Notes: generated from the sequence alone by a model not told the origin. A stretch of 39,814 bases of DNA from Oscillospiraceae bacterium (GCA_902786285.1 CADABX010000012.1:31308-71121); one strand, 5' to 3'; positions 32,343 through 39,559 are shown, counted from the first letter of the stretch. Program-made: numbers and translations.

Positions 32343-34262
32343 CTATTCGGTTTCCGCTTCCAGCGTTTCCAGCTCCGTTGAAAGACTTTGCCACTGCTCC
32401 ATCAGATCTTCCTGCTGCTTCGTGGTTTCCTCCATCTGCTGCGTGAGGGAGAGGATGCTTTCATAATCCGCGCTCGTTGCCGGGTCGCTGAGCTTTTGCT
32501 GCAGCGTTTCGGCGGTTTGGTCAAGCTTGTCGATCTCCGCTTCGAGCCGGGAGATCTGACCCTTGAGACGCCTGAGCCGGCTTTCTCGCTCCTTGCGGCG
32601 CTGATAGTCGTTTTGCTTCGGCTCCTTTTTTTGCGGCTTTTCTTTTTCTTTGCGCCGCTGCATCTGCTCGTAAAAATCGTCGTAGTTGCCGATGAACGAT
32701 TCGAGCCCGTTTTCGTCCAAATGCAGCACCCTGGTCGCCAGCCGGTTGATGAAATAGCGGTCGTGCGACACAACGAGCATCGTGCCGTCAAAGGTGTCAA
32801 ACGCCTGTTCGAGCGCTTCGCGCGAGTGGATATCGAGGTGGTTGGTCGGCTCGTCGAGGATCAGCAGATTCGCACCCGAAAGCATCAGCTTGAGCAGCGC
32901 AACGCGCGCCTTTTCGCCGCCGGACAGGGCGGCCATATCCTTGAACACGTCTTCGCCCTTGAACAAAAACGCCGCCAGCGCGCGCCGCACGTCCACTTCG
33001 TTCATCCGCCGGTAGCTGTCCCACACCTCGTCGAGCACCGTTTTGTCGGAGCTCAGCTCCGCCAGCGTCTGGTCGAAATACCCGATCTTGACGCCCACGC
33101 CGAGGGTGATTTTGCCGCTGTCGCGCGGCAGCTTGCCGAGGATCATCTTTAAAAGCGTCGATTTGCCGCAGCCGTTTTCGCCGGTGAGAAACACGCGTTC
33201 GCCGCGCTGTAAGAATAAATCGGCACCCTCAAACAGCTTCTTTTCGCCGAAGGACTTGGAAAGCCCGGTACACATCAAAACGTCGTTGCCGCTTTGCAGC
33301 TCGGTTTTGAACGAAAAGCGGATGGACTGCAGCTCCTTGTCGGGCGCCACCAGATCCTGTTCCAGCCGGTCGATGCTCTTTTGCTTGGACGCAATCGTCT
33401 TATAGTTGCGCTCGCGGTTGAAGCGCTTTTGCTGTTCAATGATCCCTTCGATGCGATGGATCTCCTTCATCTTTGCGGTGTAAACACGCTCCTCCGCCTT
33501 TTTGCGCTCAGCCTTGAGCGCCATATAGCGCGTGTAGTTGCCGTTTGCGGTATAGAGCTTGCCGTTTTCCAACTCAAACGTGCGCGTGGTGACTTTGTCC
33601 AGAAAGTAGCGGTCGTGGGAGATCACGATTACCGCGCCCGGGAACGTTTCAATGAACCCTTCGAGCCAGCCGATGGACGCGATGTCGAGGTGATTGGTCG
33701 GCTCGTCGAGCAATAAGAGATTCGCGCCGGACAGCAAAAGCTTTGCAAGGCTCAGCTTGGACCGCTGGCCGCCCGAAAGCAGCGGGCAAGGGAGGGCAAA
33801 ATCGCTTTCCAAAAAGCCGAGCCCCAACAGCGCAGACCGGGCGCGGCTGCGGTAGGTGGTGCCGTCGCGCCGGGCATAAAGATCGAGCAATGTCTGCTGC
33901 CGGGCGAGCAGTGCGTCGTGGTCGGCGGCGGGCGTTTCGAGTTGTTTCGCAATCTGTTCCAGCTCTTTTTCCGCGGCCATCACATCTGCGTAGACCGTGA
34001 GCATTTCGTCATAGAGCGTTTTGCGGCTTTGGGCGCAGGCGTGCTGCTCCATATAGCCGACGACGGTTTCTTTGTCAAAAAACAGCGCGCCCTGCGTCGG
34101 ACTTTCCTGCTTGGTTAACAGGCGGAACAGCGTGGTTTTGCCGGCGCCGTTGACGCCGATCAGACCGATCTTATCCTTGGGACCCACGTCGAACGACGCG
34201 CCGGAAAAGATGGTGGTATCGCCGAACTGAACGGCCAGATTGCTTGCGGTGAGGGTAGACAT
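32343..34262 (-). CDS. ABC-F family ATP-binding protein (YdiF/Uup-like)
   Basis: A 639-aa protein with two ATP-binding cassettes and no membrane helices. NBD1 has GVNGAGKTT, signature LLSGGQRSKLSLAK and LLLLDEPTNHLD. NBD2 has GENGCGKST, LSGGEKARVALLK and LLILDEPTNHLD. A charged inter-domain linker (about 240-310) and a C-terminal coiled coil (about 545-635) place it in the YdiF/Uup-like ABC-F group, which binds the ribosome E-site region and resolves stalled translation. It does not look like a dedicated antibiotic-resistance subfamily, though this cannot be excluded. GGAGGTG precedes the ATG. The leader contains the multi-hairpin repeat at 34288-34356, starting 26 bp upstream. Confidence 0.93.
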   Translation of the reverse strand: MSTLTASNLAVQFGDTTIFSGASFDVGPKDKIGLIGVNGAGKTTLFRLLTKQESPTQGALFFDKETVVGYMEQHACAQSRKTLYDEMLTVYADVMAAEKELEQIAKQLETPAADHDALLARQQTLLDLYARRDGTTYRSRARSALLGLGFLESDFALPCPLLSGGQRSKLSLAKLLLSGANLLLLDEPTNHLDIASIGWLEGFIETFPGAVIVISHDRYFLDKVTTRTFELENGKLYTANGNYTRYMALKAERKKAEERVYTAKMKEIHRIEGIIEQQKRFNRERNYKTIASKQKSIDRLEQDLVAPDKELQSIRFSFKTELQSGNDVLMCTGLSKSFGEKKLFEGADLFLQRGERVFLTGENGCGKSTLLKMILGKLPRDSGKITLGVGVKIGYFDQTLAELSSDKTVLDEVWDSYRRMNEVDVRRALAAFLFKGEDVFKDMAALSGGEKARVALLKLMLSGANLLILDEPTNHLDIHSREALEQAFDTFDGTMLVVSHDRYFINRLATRVLHLDENGLESFIGNYDDFYEQMQRRKEKEKPQKKEPKQNDYQRRKERESRLRRLKGQISRLEAEIDKLDQTAETLQQKLSDPATSADYESILSLTQQMEETTKQQEDLMEQWQSLSTELETLEAETE

Positions 34263-34287
34263 GGAGCACCTCCGGTGCAGGGCCTAG

Positions 34288-34356
34288 GGTTGCGGGTCGC
34301 CGGTGGCGACCTCTCAGCCGCAGGCTGAGAAGCAACGACCGAGCCGGCAGGCGAGA
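34288..34356. repeat. 69-bp multi-hairpin repeat, copy 1
   Basis: Outer pairing GTTGC / GCAAC encloses two 3-nt-loop hairpins: GGTCGCC-GGT-GGCGACC and TCTCAGCC-GCA-GGCTGAGA. Compared with copy 2 (34780-34846), the first 24 and last 26 bases are identical and only the second hairpin differs. It starts 26 bp upstream of the ABC-F start codon. Confidence 0.85.
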
Positions 34357-34438
34357 CTCCGAGGGCCGAGGGAATGGATAATTGAAAATTGATTGGTCGG
34401 CAGTGGTTCTTTTTGTGGGGAAAGAGTGAAAGAGAAAT

Positions 34439-34615
34439 GTCATTCACTCGTCATTCACTTGTCATTCACTCGTCATTCACTCCCAAAAATGCCCGAATGG
34501 TGGGCTTTGTCGGGGCTTTCGTGAATGAGATTTCTGTTTTTAGCATAAAAAAAGTATATAAAAGAAGGAGCAGGAAAAAGTTGGGAAATGTCATTCACTT
34601 ATGTTTCGTTCACTC
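34439..34615 (+). repeat. Iteron-hairpin element B (11-bp GTCATTCACTC repeats)
   Basis: Four contiguous 11-bp units of GTCATTCACT(C/T) at 34439-34482 are followed by a GC hairpin region (TGCCC...GGGC, then GGGGCTTTC). An inverted unit, GTGAATGAG, is at 34521-34529. The A-rich core ends CAGGAAAAAGTTGGGAAAT (34571-34589), and one more direct unit (34590-34600) plus a partial one (34608-34615) follow. The order and core match elements A and C; the repeat word is specific to this locus. Confidence 0.85.
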
Positions 34616-34630
34616 TTGAAAGTCAAAACG

Positions 34631-34686
34631 CAGCGCCTGTAGCGGTCGGCCCGAGGCCGACTGATTTATAATCATTCAGTTTCATA
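34631..34686 (+). repeat. REP-like hairpin with conserved 3' tail
   Basis: GTAG at 34639-34642, 2 nt, then GTCGGCC-CGA-GGCCGAC (34645-34661; 7-bp stem, 3-nt loop). The tail TGATTTATAATCATTCAG and TTTCATA recurs on minus at 39354-39403 with two substitutions, while the stem there is GTCGCCG/CGGCGAC. Confidence 0.8.
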
Positions 34687-34761
34687 GCGGCCCGCCTTCG
34701 GGGAAGCCAAGAGGACTTCGAATTCTATAGTTCCTTTTCTTTTAAAGCAAAACACCCTTGC

Positions 34762-34781
34762 CCTCTCCAAAGGTGGAGAGG
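34762..34781. repeat. CCTCTCC/AAGG hairpin module
   Basis: CCTCTCCA-AAGG-TGGAGAGG, an 8-bp stem with an AAGG loop, preceded by CCCTTGC. The same module at 39415-39436 has G:C instead of A:T as the loop-closing pair. Confidence 0.8.
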
Positions 34782-34846
34782 TTGCGGGTCGCCGGTGGCG
34801 ACCTCTGCGCGAAGCGCAGAAGCAACGACCGAGCCGGCAGGCGAGA
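34780..34846. repeat. 67-bp multi-hairpin repeat, copy 2
   Basis: Flanks of 24 and 26 bases are identical to copy 1 (34288-34356). The second hairpin is TCTGCGC-GAA-GCGCAGA instead of TCTCAGCC-GCA-GGCTGAGA. Its centre GCGAAGC is known as an unusually stable DNA mini-hairpin. Confidence 0.85.
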
Positions 34847-34926
34847 ATGGCAGCCCGCAGGGCGAGACGGGTGAGGTTTGAACCTCGCCGCCAAGTATCG
34901 GTAAATTCCGCGTTCAAACCCCTTCA

Positions 34927-34978
34927 GTCACGCGCATTGTATGCTTCGGCTTTACCACAGCGCTGGTTGGCGCGTGAC
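34927..34978. repeat. 9-bp inverted repeat enclosing 34 bp
   Basis: GTCACGCGC (34927-34935) and GCGCGTGAC (34970-34978) are perfectly complementary. They could fold as a long-armed stem over a 34-nt loop. Confidence 0.65.
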
Positions 34979-34979
34979 A

Positions 34980-35001
34980 GCTTCCCCGCAAGCGGGGAAG
35001 C
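34980..35001. repeat. 10-bp stem hairpin
   Basis: GCTTCCCCGC and GCGGGGAAGC, separated by AA. Only CCTTTG follows, so it is a weak terminator candidate at best. A REP-like hairpin begins 4 bp downstream. Confidence 0.65.
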
Positions 35002-35005
35002 CTTT

Positions 35006-35027
35006 GTAGCGTCGGCGTTTCGCCGAC
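35006..35027 (+). repeat. REP-like hairpin
   Basis: GTAG (35006-35009), one base, then GTCGGCG-TTT-CGCCGAC (7-bp stem, 3-nt loop). Confidence 0.75.
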
Positions 35028-35054
35028 CCGGGGTGCGAACGTTAAACGACCACA

Positions 35055-35092
35055 CAGCGCCCGTAGTGTCGATCAGCGATCGACTGGGCGCG
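35055..35092 (+). repeat. REP-like 38-bp unit, first of a tandem pair
   Basis: CAGCGCCCGTAG, T, then GTCGATC-AGC-GATCGAC (35068-35084), then TGGGCGCG. CGCCC and GGGCG form an outer stem around the GTAG. It repeats 54 bp downstream. Confidence 0.85.
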
Positions 35093-35108
35093 GAAGGCGA
35101 ACGAAACC

Positions 35109-35146
35109 CAGCGCCCGTAGTGTCGATCAGCGATCGACTGGGCGCG
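35109..35146 (+). repeat. REP-like 38-bp unit, second of a tandem pair
   Basis: Identical to the unit at 35055-35092, with GTAG at 35117-35120 and the hairpin at 35122-35138. The spacing of 54 bp between unit starts equals that of the pair at 39522/39576. Confidence 0.85.
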
Positions 35147-35163
35147 AACGGCGTGGTACAATA

Positions 35164-35180
35164 GCCGCCGAAACGGCGGC
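35164..35180. repeat. 7-bp stem, 3-nt loop hairpin without GTAG
   Basis: GCCGCCG-AAA-CGGCGGC, perfect, 17 bp after the second REP-like unit. It has the same geometry as the REP-like hairpins. Confidence 0.7.
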
Positions 35181-35291
35181 GCTGCTGTCGACCGTGCCGA
35201 TCGTCGGTCGGCGCTTCGTCTATTCTACCGTATCTTGCGGTTTCTTGCAAGTCTTTGGGCGTGAAAAAGAAAAATTGTTTTTGATTTACTA

Positions 35292-35320
35292 TTGTAAAAA
35301 CGGAAAGATGATGTTATAAT
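35292..35320 (+). promoter_or_regulatory. Sigma-A promoter of the zinc-ribbon/DUF1858 operon
   Basis: -35 TTGTAA (35292-35297), a 17-nt spacer and -10 TATAAT (35315-35320). The -10 covers an in-frame ATG at 35319, which rules that codon out as the gene start. Confidence 0.85.
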
Positions 35321-35354
35321 GCTAAAGAATGAGATGAAATGTGAGGAATGTGCT

Positions 35355-35744
35355 ATGATTTGCAAATTCTGCGGCAACGAGATCGACGACCATTCGCAAT
35401 TTTGCTTTGTCTGCGGACAAAAGATCGACGCGCCGGCTCCCGAAGCGCAGGCGAAACCCGACGCATTGCCGGCCGAACCCGCGGGCGCCGAAACGCTGCC
35501 GGTATCCGAACCCGCCGCGGCCGAAGACTATGCCGCTGTGGATCCGAAGGATGTGCAGAAGGCAGGTAAATTCACCCGTTTCATCTGCTTCATCTGTCCG
35601 CTGATCGGCGCAATCATCTATATGATCCGCGCAAAGCAGGGCGAAACCGGCAAAAAGCACTCCGTCGCCAACGCCACCATGTCCGGCGTGTGCTTGTATC
35701 TGATCATCGGCATTCTGCTGGTTGTCAAAAAATCCATGTTTTAA
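35355..35744 (+). CDS. Zinc-ribbon domain membrane protein
   Basis: A 129-aa protein. An N-terminal zinc ribbon, CKFCG...CFVCGQK (four Cys within residues 3-22), is followed by a Pro/Ala/Glu-rich linker (about 27-68) and two membrane helices (about 74-92 and 106-125). Such proteins are widespread in Firmicutes, with unknown or regulatory roles. The start at 35355 is set by GAGGA upstream and by the promoter at 35292-35320, which excludes the earlier ATG at 35319. It is co-transcribed with the DUF1858 gene 24 bp downstream. The zinc ribbon should face the cytoplasm. Confidence 0.85.
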   Translation: MICKFCGNEIDDHSQFCFVCGQKIDAPAPEAQAKPDALPAEPAGAETLPVSEPAAAEDYAAVDPKDVQKAGKFTRFICFICPLIGAIIYMIRAKQGETGKKHSVANATMSGVCLYLIIGILLVVKKSMF

Positions 35745-35768
35745 CGTAGATAGAAAGGACTTGATACT

Positions 35769-35972
35769 ATGAAAGAAATCACCAAAGATATGCTCATCGG
35801 CGACATTCTGGACGCGGACAGAGGCACCGCGATGTTCTTCTTCGAAATGGGTATGCACTGCCTGGGCTGTCCCGCGTCGCGTGGTGAAACGGTGGAGGAA
35901 GCGTGCATGGTGCACGGCGTCGATCCCGACACGCTGGTGCAGACGATCAACGAATATCTCGCTTCCAAATAA
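35769..35972 (+). CDS. DUF1858 domain protein
   Basis: A 67-aa, single-domain protein of the DUF1858 family. It contains TKDMLIGDILDADRGT and the signature GMHCLGCPASRGETVEEAC, with Cys36 and Cys39 conserved. The domain also occurs fused to redox and sulfur-transfer proteins, so a thiol or sulfur-carrier role is plausible but unproven. It is the second gene after the promoter at 35292-35320 and ends before the terminator at 35980-36006. Confidence 0.9.
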   Translation: MKEITKDMLIGDILDADRGTAMFFFEMGMHCLGCPASRGETVEEACMVHGVDPDTLVQTINEYLASK

Positions 35973-35979
35973 GAGCGCG

Positions 35980-36006
35980 GCCGCCTTTTTAAGGCGGCAG
36001 TTTTCT
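35980..36006 (+). terminator. Rho-independent terminator after the DUF1858 gene
   Basis: GCCGCCTT / AAGGCGGC, an 8-bp stem with a TTT loop, followed by AGTTTTCTT. Confidence 0.88.
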
Positions 36007-36022
36007 TCCAAAGGAGAATCCT

Positions 36023-36709
36023 ATGTCCAACCAACTTGACGTGCGGCTGCGGCTGGTTGCGTCGTTTGTGCGGCCGGGCAGCGTGGTGGCCGATATCGGC
36101 ACCGACCACGCCTATCTGCCGGTGCAGCTGGTGTCCGCCGGCATTTGTCCCGGGGCGTATGCCTGCGATCTCCGGGAAGGCCCGCTGCAAAACGCAACGC
36201 AGACCGTGCGGGCCGCCGGGCTTTCCGATAAAATACAGACCGTTTTGTCCGACGGACTGGACGCGCTGCCGCCGGGCTGCGCCGACGACGTGATCTTTGC
36301 CGGCATGGGCGGCATCTTGATTGCCGAACTGCTCTCGCGTGCCGCGTGGCTGGAAAACCCGGACGTGCGCGTGATCGCCCAACCGATGAGCCACGCCGAG
36401 GACGTGCGGCTGTGGCTGTTTCAAAACGGCTTTACCATTGACGACGAAGCCGCCGTCTTTGACCGGCACCACGGCTATGTCGTGCTCGCGGCGCATTACA
36501 CGGGCGAAAACACCGCCGTTACACCCGCCATGCCCTACGGCGGCACATTGTTCGGGAAGTCCGACCCGGCGGCAAAGCGGCTGCTTTCGCTGCAGCTGCA
36601 GCGGCTCAAAAAACGCCGCGACGCGCTCCAAAACGCGCAAAGCGACCCGGACGAAACGGCGCGGCTTTGCGCTGTGATCGATGATTTTGAACGGAGGATG
36701 CAAGTATGA
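36023..36709 (+). CDS. trmK: tRNA (adenine(22)-N1)-methyltransferase TrmK
   Basis: A 228-aa class I SAM methyltransferase of the TrmK/YqfN family. Motif I is VADIGTDHAYLPVQL, followed by ACDLREGPLQNA, the catalytic-face block VIFAGMGGILIAELL and VIAQPMSHAEDVRLWLF. The C-terminal coiled coil (about 185-228) is typical. It methylates A22 of bacterial tRNAs. The gene overlaps the Nif3-like gene by four bases, the same pairing as yqfN-yqfO in Bacillus. AAAGGAG precedes the ATG. Confidence 0.94.
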   Translation: MSNQLDVRLRLVASFVRPGSVVADIGTDHAYLPVQLVSAGICPGAYACDLREGPLQNATQTVRAAGLSDKIQTVLSDGLDALPPGCADDVIFAGMGGILIAELLSRAAWLENPDVRVIAQPMSHAEDVRLWLFQNGFTIDDEAAVFDRHHGYVVLAAHYTGENTAVTPAMPYGGTLFGKSDPAAKRLLSLQLQRLKKRRDALQNAQSDPDETARLCAVIDDFERRMQV

Positions 36710-37476
36710 CGACCCTCAAGGCGCTGTCTGATTTTCTCAATACAGTCGCGCCCTACGATACCCAGTGCCCCTGGGACAATTCCGGCCTTCTGGTCGGCGA
36801 CCCGGAAGGTCAGGTGCAATGCGCGGCGTTCGCGCTGGATCTGACAAACGACACCTTAAAGCAGGCGATCGCCTGCGGTGCGGATGTGCTTGTGACGCAC
36901 CATCCGGTGATCTTCAACCCGAAGCGCAATCTGCTTTTCGGCGACCCGGTCTATGCGCTTTGCCGCGCCGGACTTGCCGCAATCAGCGTCCACACGCCGT
37001 GGGACTGTGCGCAGGGCGGCGTCAACGATGTGCTGTGTGACGCGCTCCGGTTGACAAATGTGCAGGGTATCGCGTCGGACGAAACGCCTGTGCCGATGGC
37101 GCGTATCGGCGACATCGAACCGTGCACGCCGCAGGATTTTGCAAAACGCTGCGCCCGCGCCCTCGGTACGACCGTGCAGCTTGTGGAAGGGCGCGAAACG
37201 GTTCGCCGCGTCGCCGTTTGCGGCGGTGCCGGGATGGACTTCTTTTTCGACGCGCTCTCGCTGGGTGCCGACGCGTATCTCACCGGCGAAGCGAAGCACC
37301 ACGAGCTTCTACAGGCGGCGGACTGCGGCAAAACGCTGGTCGTTGGCGGCCATTTTGAAACGGAAGTGCTGTCGATGGCGGCGCTGCAAACCCGCGTGCA
37401 AACGGCATTTCCGGCGCTCAGAACGGTGCTGCTTCGGCAGCGGACGCCGGTTTGTTTTATCAGTGAAGAAGGATGA
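36706..37476 (+). CDS. Nif3-like dinuclear metal-centre hexameric protein
   Basis: A 256-aa NIF3/DUF34 family protein of the short form, lacking the inserted PII-like domain of B. subtilis YqfO. Metal ligands are visible in VTHHPVIF, SVHTPWD and GGHFETEV, with NSGLLVGDP near the N-terminus. The family forms a toroidal hexamer with two metal ions per subunit; the biochemical role is unsettled (proposed hydrolase or metal chaperone). It is coupled to trmK by an ATGA overlap and followed by rqcH after 3 bp. Confidence 0.92.
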   Translation: MTTLKALSDFLNTVAPYDTQCPWDNSGLLVGDPEGQVQCAAFALDLTNDTLKQAIACGADVLVTHHPVIFNPKRNLLFGDPVYALCRAGLAAISVHTPWDCAQGGVNDVLCDALRLTNVQGIASDETPVPMARIGDIEPCTPQDFAKRCARALGTTVQLVEGRETVRRVAVCGGAGMDFFFDALSLGADAYLTGEAKHHELLQAADCGKTLVVGGHFETEVLSMAALQTRVQTAFPALRTVLLRQRTPVCFISEEG

Positions 37477-37479
37477 TCC

Positions 37480-39228
37480 ATGGCACTTGACGGATACTTT
37501 TTATCAAAGCTCAAAGACGAGCTGCTGATTCGCGCCGTCGGCACAAAGATCGACAAAGTCCAGCAGCCGTCCAAGGACGAAATACTCTTGACCTTGCGGC
37601 ACCGCACCGGCAGCGAAAAGCTGCTGATCTGCGTGCGGGCGGACGCGCCGCGGGTGCATTTCACCGCCCAAAGCGCCCAAAATCCGACCCAGCCGCCGAT
37701 GTTTTGTATGCTGCTGCGCAAGTACCTCACAGGCGCAAAGATCACAGACGTGCGGCAAATCGGGCTCGACCGGCTGTTGTTTTTCGATCTGGATGCCACA
37801 ACCGAAATCGGCGACAAAACGACGCTGCAGCTTTGCGTCGAAACGATGGGCACGTATTCGAATCTGATCCTGATCGCCGCGGACGGCAAGATCATCGACG
37901 CCGCCAAACGGATCGACTTTGCCGCGTCGAGCGTGCGGCAGATTTTGCCCGGGCTGCCCTATGAGCTGCCGCAGCAGCAGGGAAAGCTGAATCTGGAAAC
38001 CGAGACGGCCGACGCGGTGGCACAGGCGATTTTTGCAAAGGGCAACAAGCTGCTGAGTTCGGCGGCGCTGCAGACCGTGCAGGGCATTTCGCCGCTGATT
38101 GCGCGCGAAATCGCGTACCGCTGTACCGGGTCGGACGAAACCGTTGCGGCGCTGACCGACGCCCAAAGGGGCAATCTGCTGGCGGTTTTGCAGCAGATGA
38201 AGCAGGCGCTGCACCGCGATCCGGCGTGCTATATGGTGCTCGACGACACCGGCGCGCCCAAGGAGATCGCGTCGATGCATATCTATCAGTACGACGGTGT
38301 GTTCAAAGGCAAAGATTATGCCGGCGCGTCGGCGCTGCTCGACGACTTCTATCGCGAGCGCGACCGCGCCACACGGCTCAGCCAGCGCGGCCACGAGCTG
38401 TTTAAAACGCTCCATACCCTCACGGAGCGCACATCGCGCCGTTTGACCGTGCAAAAGGAAGAGCTGCGAAAGAGCGCCGACCGCGACAAATATAAGCTTT
38501 GGGGCGAACTGATCACGGCGAATCTGCATACGTTGCAAAAAGGCAGCAGCACCTATACCGTGGAAAACTACTATGATAACATGGCGCCGCTGACGATCCG
38601 TGTGGATCCGGCGCTCGACCCGCTGCAAAACGCCAACCGCTTTTACAAGGAATACCGCAAGGCGAAGACCGCCGAAGAGGTGCTCACCGAACGGATTGCC
38701 CGGGGCGAAACGGAGCTGCAATATTTCGACACCGTGCTCGACGCGCTCAGCCGCGCCGACACCGAACAGGAGCTGTTTGCGATCCGGCTGGAACTGAGCG
38801 AGGGCGGCTATCTGCGCAAAAAGAGCGGCAAAAAGCAGCCGCGGCAAAAACCCTTGCCGCCCATCGAATGCCGGTCGGGCGACGGCTACCGGATCCTTGT
38901 CGGCCGCAACAACGCCCAAAACGATCTTCTTTCGCTCAAAACCGCAAACAAGCGCGACTGGTGGTTCCACACCCAGCAGTCGCCGGGTTCCCATGTGATA
39001 CTCGAAACCGTGGACGGCGAAGCGAGCGATCAGGCGATGGAGGAGGCGGCGATGCTGGCGGCGTATTACAGCAAAGCGAAGGACTCTTCGCTGGTGCCGG
39101 TGGACTACACCCGCGTGAAACAGCTCAAAAAGCCCGTCGGCGCAAAGCCGGGCAAGGTGATCTACCACGAATATTACACGATGATCGTGACGCCCGACAA
39201 GGAGAAGTGCGAAGCGATGCGGGTGTAG
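37480..39228 (+). CDS. rqcH: Ribosome-associated quality control protein RqcH (NFACT family)
   Basis: A 582-aa NFACT protein. The NFACT-N domain (about 1-175) includes the Asp97-Arg98 pair needed for tRNA-Ala use in B. subtilis RqcH. Helix-hairpin-helix segments near 190-225 and a long coiled coil (about 270-430) follow. The C-terminal NFACT-R (DUF814) domain contains GRNNAQNDLL and DWWFHTQQSPGSHVI. RqcH binds stalled 50S-peptidyl-tRNA and adds alanine tails that mark nascent chains for degradation. The older annotation is fibronectin-binding protein. No cell-wall anchor or signal peptide is present. Confidence 0.95.
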   Translation: MALDGYFLSKLKDELLIRAVGTKIDKVQQPSKDEILLTLRHRTGSEKLLICVRADAPRVHFTAQSAQNPTQPPMFCMLLRKYLTGAKITDVRQIGLDRLLFFDLDATTEIGDKTTLQLCVETMGTYSNLILIAADGKIIDAAKRIDFAASSVRQILPGLPYELPQQQGKLNLETETADAVAQAIFAKGNKLLSSAALQTVQGISPLIAREIAYRCTGSDETVAALTDAQRGNLLAVLQQMKQALHRDPACYMVLDDTGAPKEIASMHIYQYDGVFKGKDYAGASALLDDFYRERDRATRLSQRGHELFKTLHTLTERTSRRLTVQKEELRKSADRDKYKLWGELITANLHTLQKGSSTYTVENYYDNMAPLTIRVDPALDPLQNANRFYKEYRKAKTAEEVLTERIARGETELQYFDTVLDALSRADTEQELFAIRLELSEGGYLRKKSGKKQPRQKPLPPIECRSGDGYRILVGRNNAQNDLLSLKTANKRDWWFHTQQSPGSHVILETVDGEASDQAMEEAAMLAAYYSKAKDSSLVPVDYTRVKQLKKPVGAKPGKVIYHEYYTMIVTPDKEKCEAMRV

Positions 39229-39291
39229 CGCAGCTGAAAGCGGCGCAGTCGACAGTCGACAATCAACAGCGGTCAGTAGTCAGCAGGAACA

Positions 39292-39329
39292 CAGCGCCCG
39301 TAGCGTCGATCAGTGATCGACTGGGCGCG
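39292..39329 (+). repeat. REP-like 38-bp unit
   Basis: CAGCGCCCGTAG, C, then GTCGATC-AGT-GATCGAC (39305-39321), then TGGGCGCG. It matches the units at 35055 and 35109 apart from the base after GTAG and one loop base. Confidence 0.85.
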
Positions 39330-39353
39330 GAAGGTGGGGGTGTGCTGTGTCGT

Positions 39354-39403
39354 TATGAAACTGAACGGTTATAAATCAGTCGCCGACGCGGCGACCGCTA
39401 CAG
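39354..39403 (-). repeat. REP-like hairpin with conserved 3' tail
   Basis: On minus: CTGTAG, CG, then GTCGCCG-CGT-CGGCGAC (39379-39395), then TGATTTATAACCGTTCAG and TTTCATA. It is the partner of 34631-34686: the flanks differ at two positions, while three consecutive stem pairs differ with pairing kept. Confidence 0.8.
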
Positions 39404-39414
39404 ATTATCCCTTG

Positions 39415-39436
39415 CCCTCTCCGAAGGCGGAGAGGG
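39415..39436. repeat. CCCTCTCC/AAGG hairpin module
   Basis: CCCTCTCCG-AAGG-CGGAGAGGG, a 9-bp stem preceded by CCTTG. Compared with 34762-34781 the loop is identical and the closing pair is exchanged. Confidence 0.8.
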
Positions 39437-39440
39437 TGGC

Positions 39441-39459
39441 ATCGTGCCGCAGGCGCGAT
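39441..39459. repeat. 8-bp stem, 3-nt loop hairpin
   Basis: ATCGTGCC-GCA-GGCGCGAT, with one T-G wobble. It is followed by GACGGGTGAGGTTTGAACC, which also follows a different GCA-loop hairpin near 34850-34885. Confidence 0.7.
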
Positions 39460-39521
39460 GACGGGTGAGGTTTGAACCCCACCGCAGCGCACCGTTGGCG
39501 GCAAAGCACAACAACGCCTTC

Positions 39522-39559
39522 CGCGCCCGGTCGCGCGGAGCGCAACGCTACGGGCGCTG
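39522..39559 (-). repeat. REP-like 38-bp unit with exchanged stem
   Basis: On minus: CAGCGCCCGTAGC, then GTTGCGC-TCC-GCGCGAC, then CGGGCGCG. The flanks match the other 38-bp units, but the inner stem is different and still pairs over 7 bp (one G-T wobble). It is in tandem with the unit at 39576, 54 bp away. Confidence 0.8.

Larger units (their letters stand above)
34263..35354. other. 1.1-kb gene-free region packed with structured repeats
   Basis: No frame here looks like a real gene. In order it holds a 69-bp multi-hairpin repeat, iteron element B, a REP-like hairpin with a long conserved tail, a TCTCC/AAGG hairpin, a 67-bp second copy of the multi-hairpin repeat, a 9-bp inverted repeat spanning 52 bp, a 10-bp-stem hairpin, three more REP-like hairpins, and the promoter of the zinc-ribbon gene. 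Fragments such as GGGTGAGGTTTGAACC (about 34869) recur near 39464. Confidence 0.85.

Noticed and set aside
34439-34482. CRISPR array
   Set aside because: The units are 11 bp and contiguous without spacers, and no cas genes are in the window.
34439-34615. Type III toxin-antitoxin RNA (tandem repeats plus terminator, ToxIN-like)
   Set aside because: The repeats are much shorter than ToxI units and no ToxN-like gene follows. The downstream sequence is non-coding repeats.
34865-34890. Possible tRNA T-arm (GAGGTTTGAACCTC), also near 39466
   Set aside because: Only a T-arm-like palindrome is present. No acceptor, D or anticodon arms can be drawn at the correct distances at either site, and the word recurs as part of a repeat.
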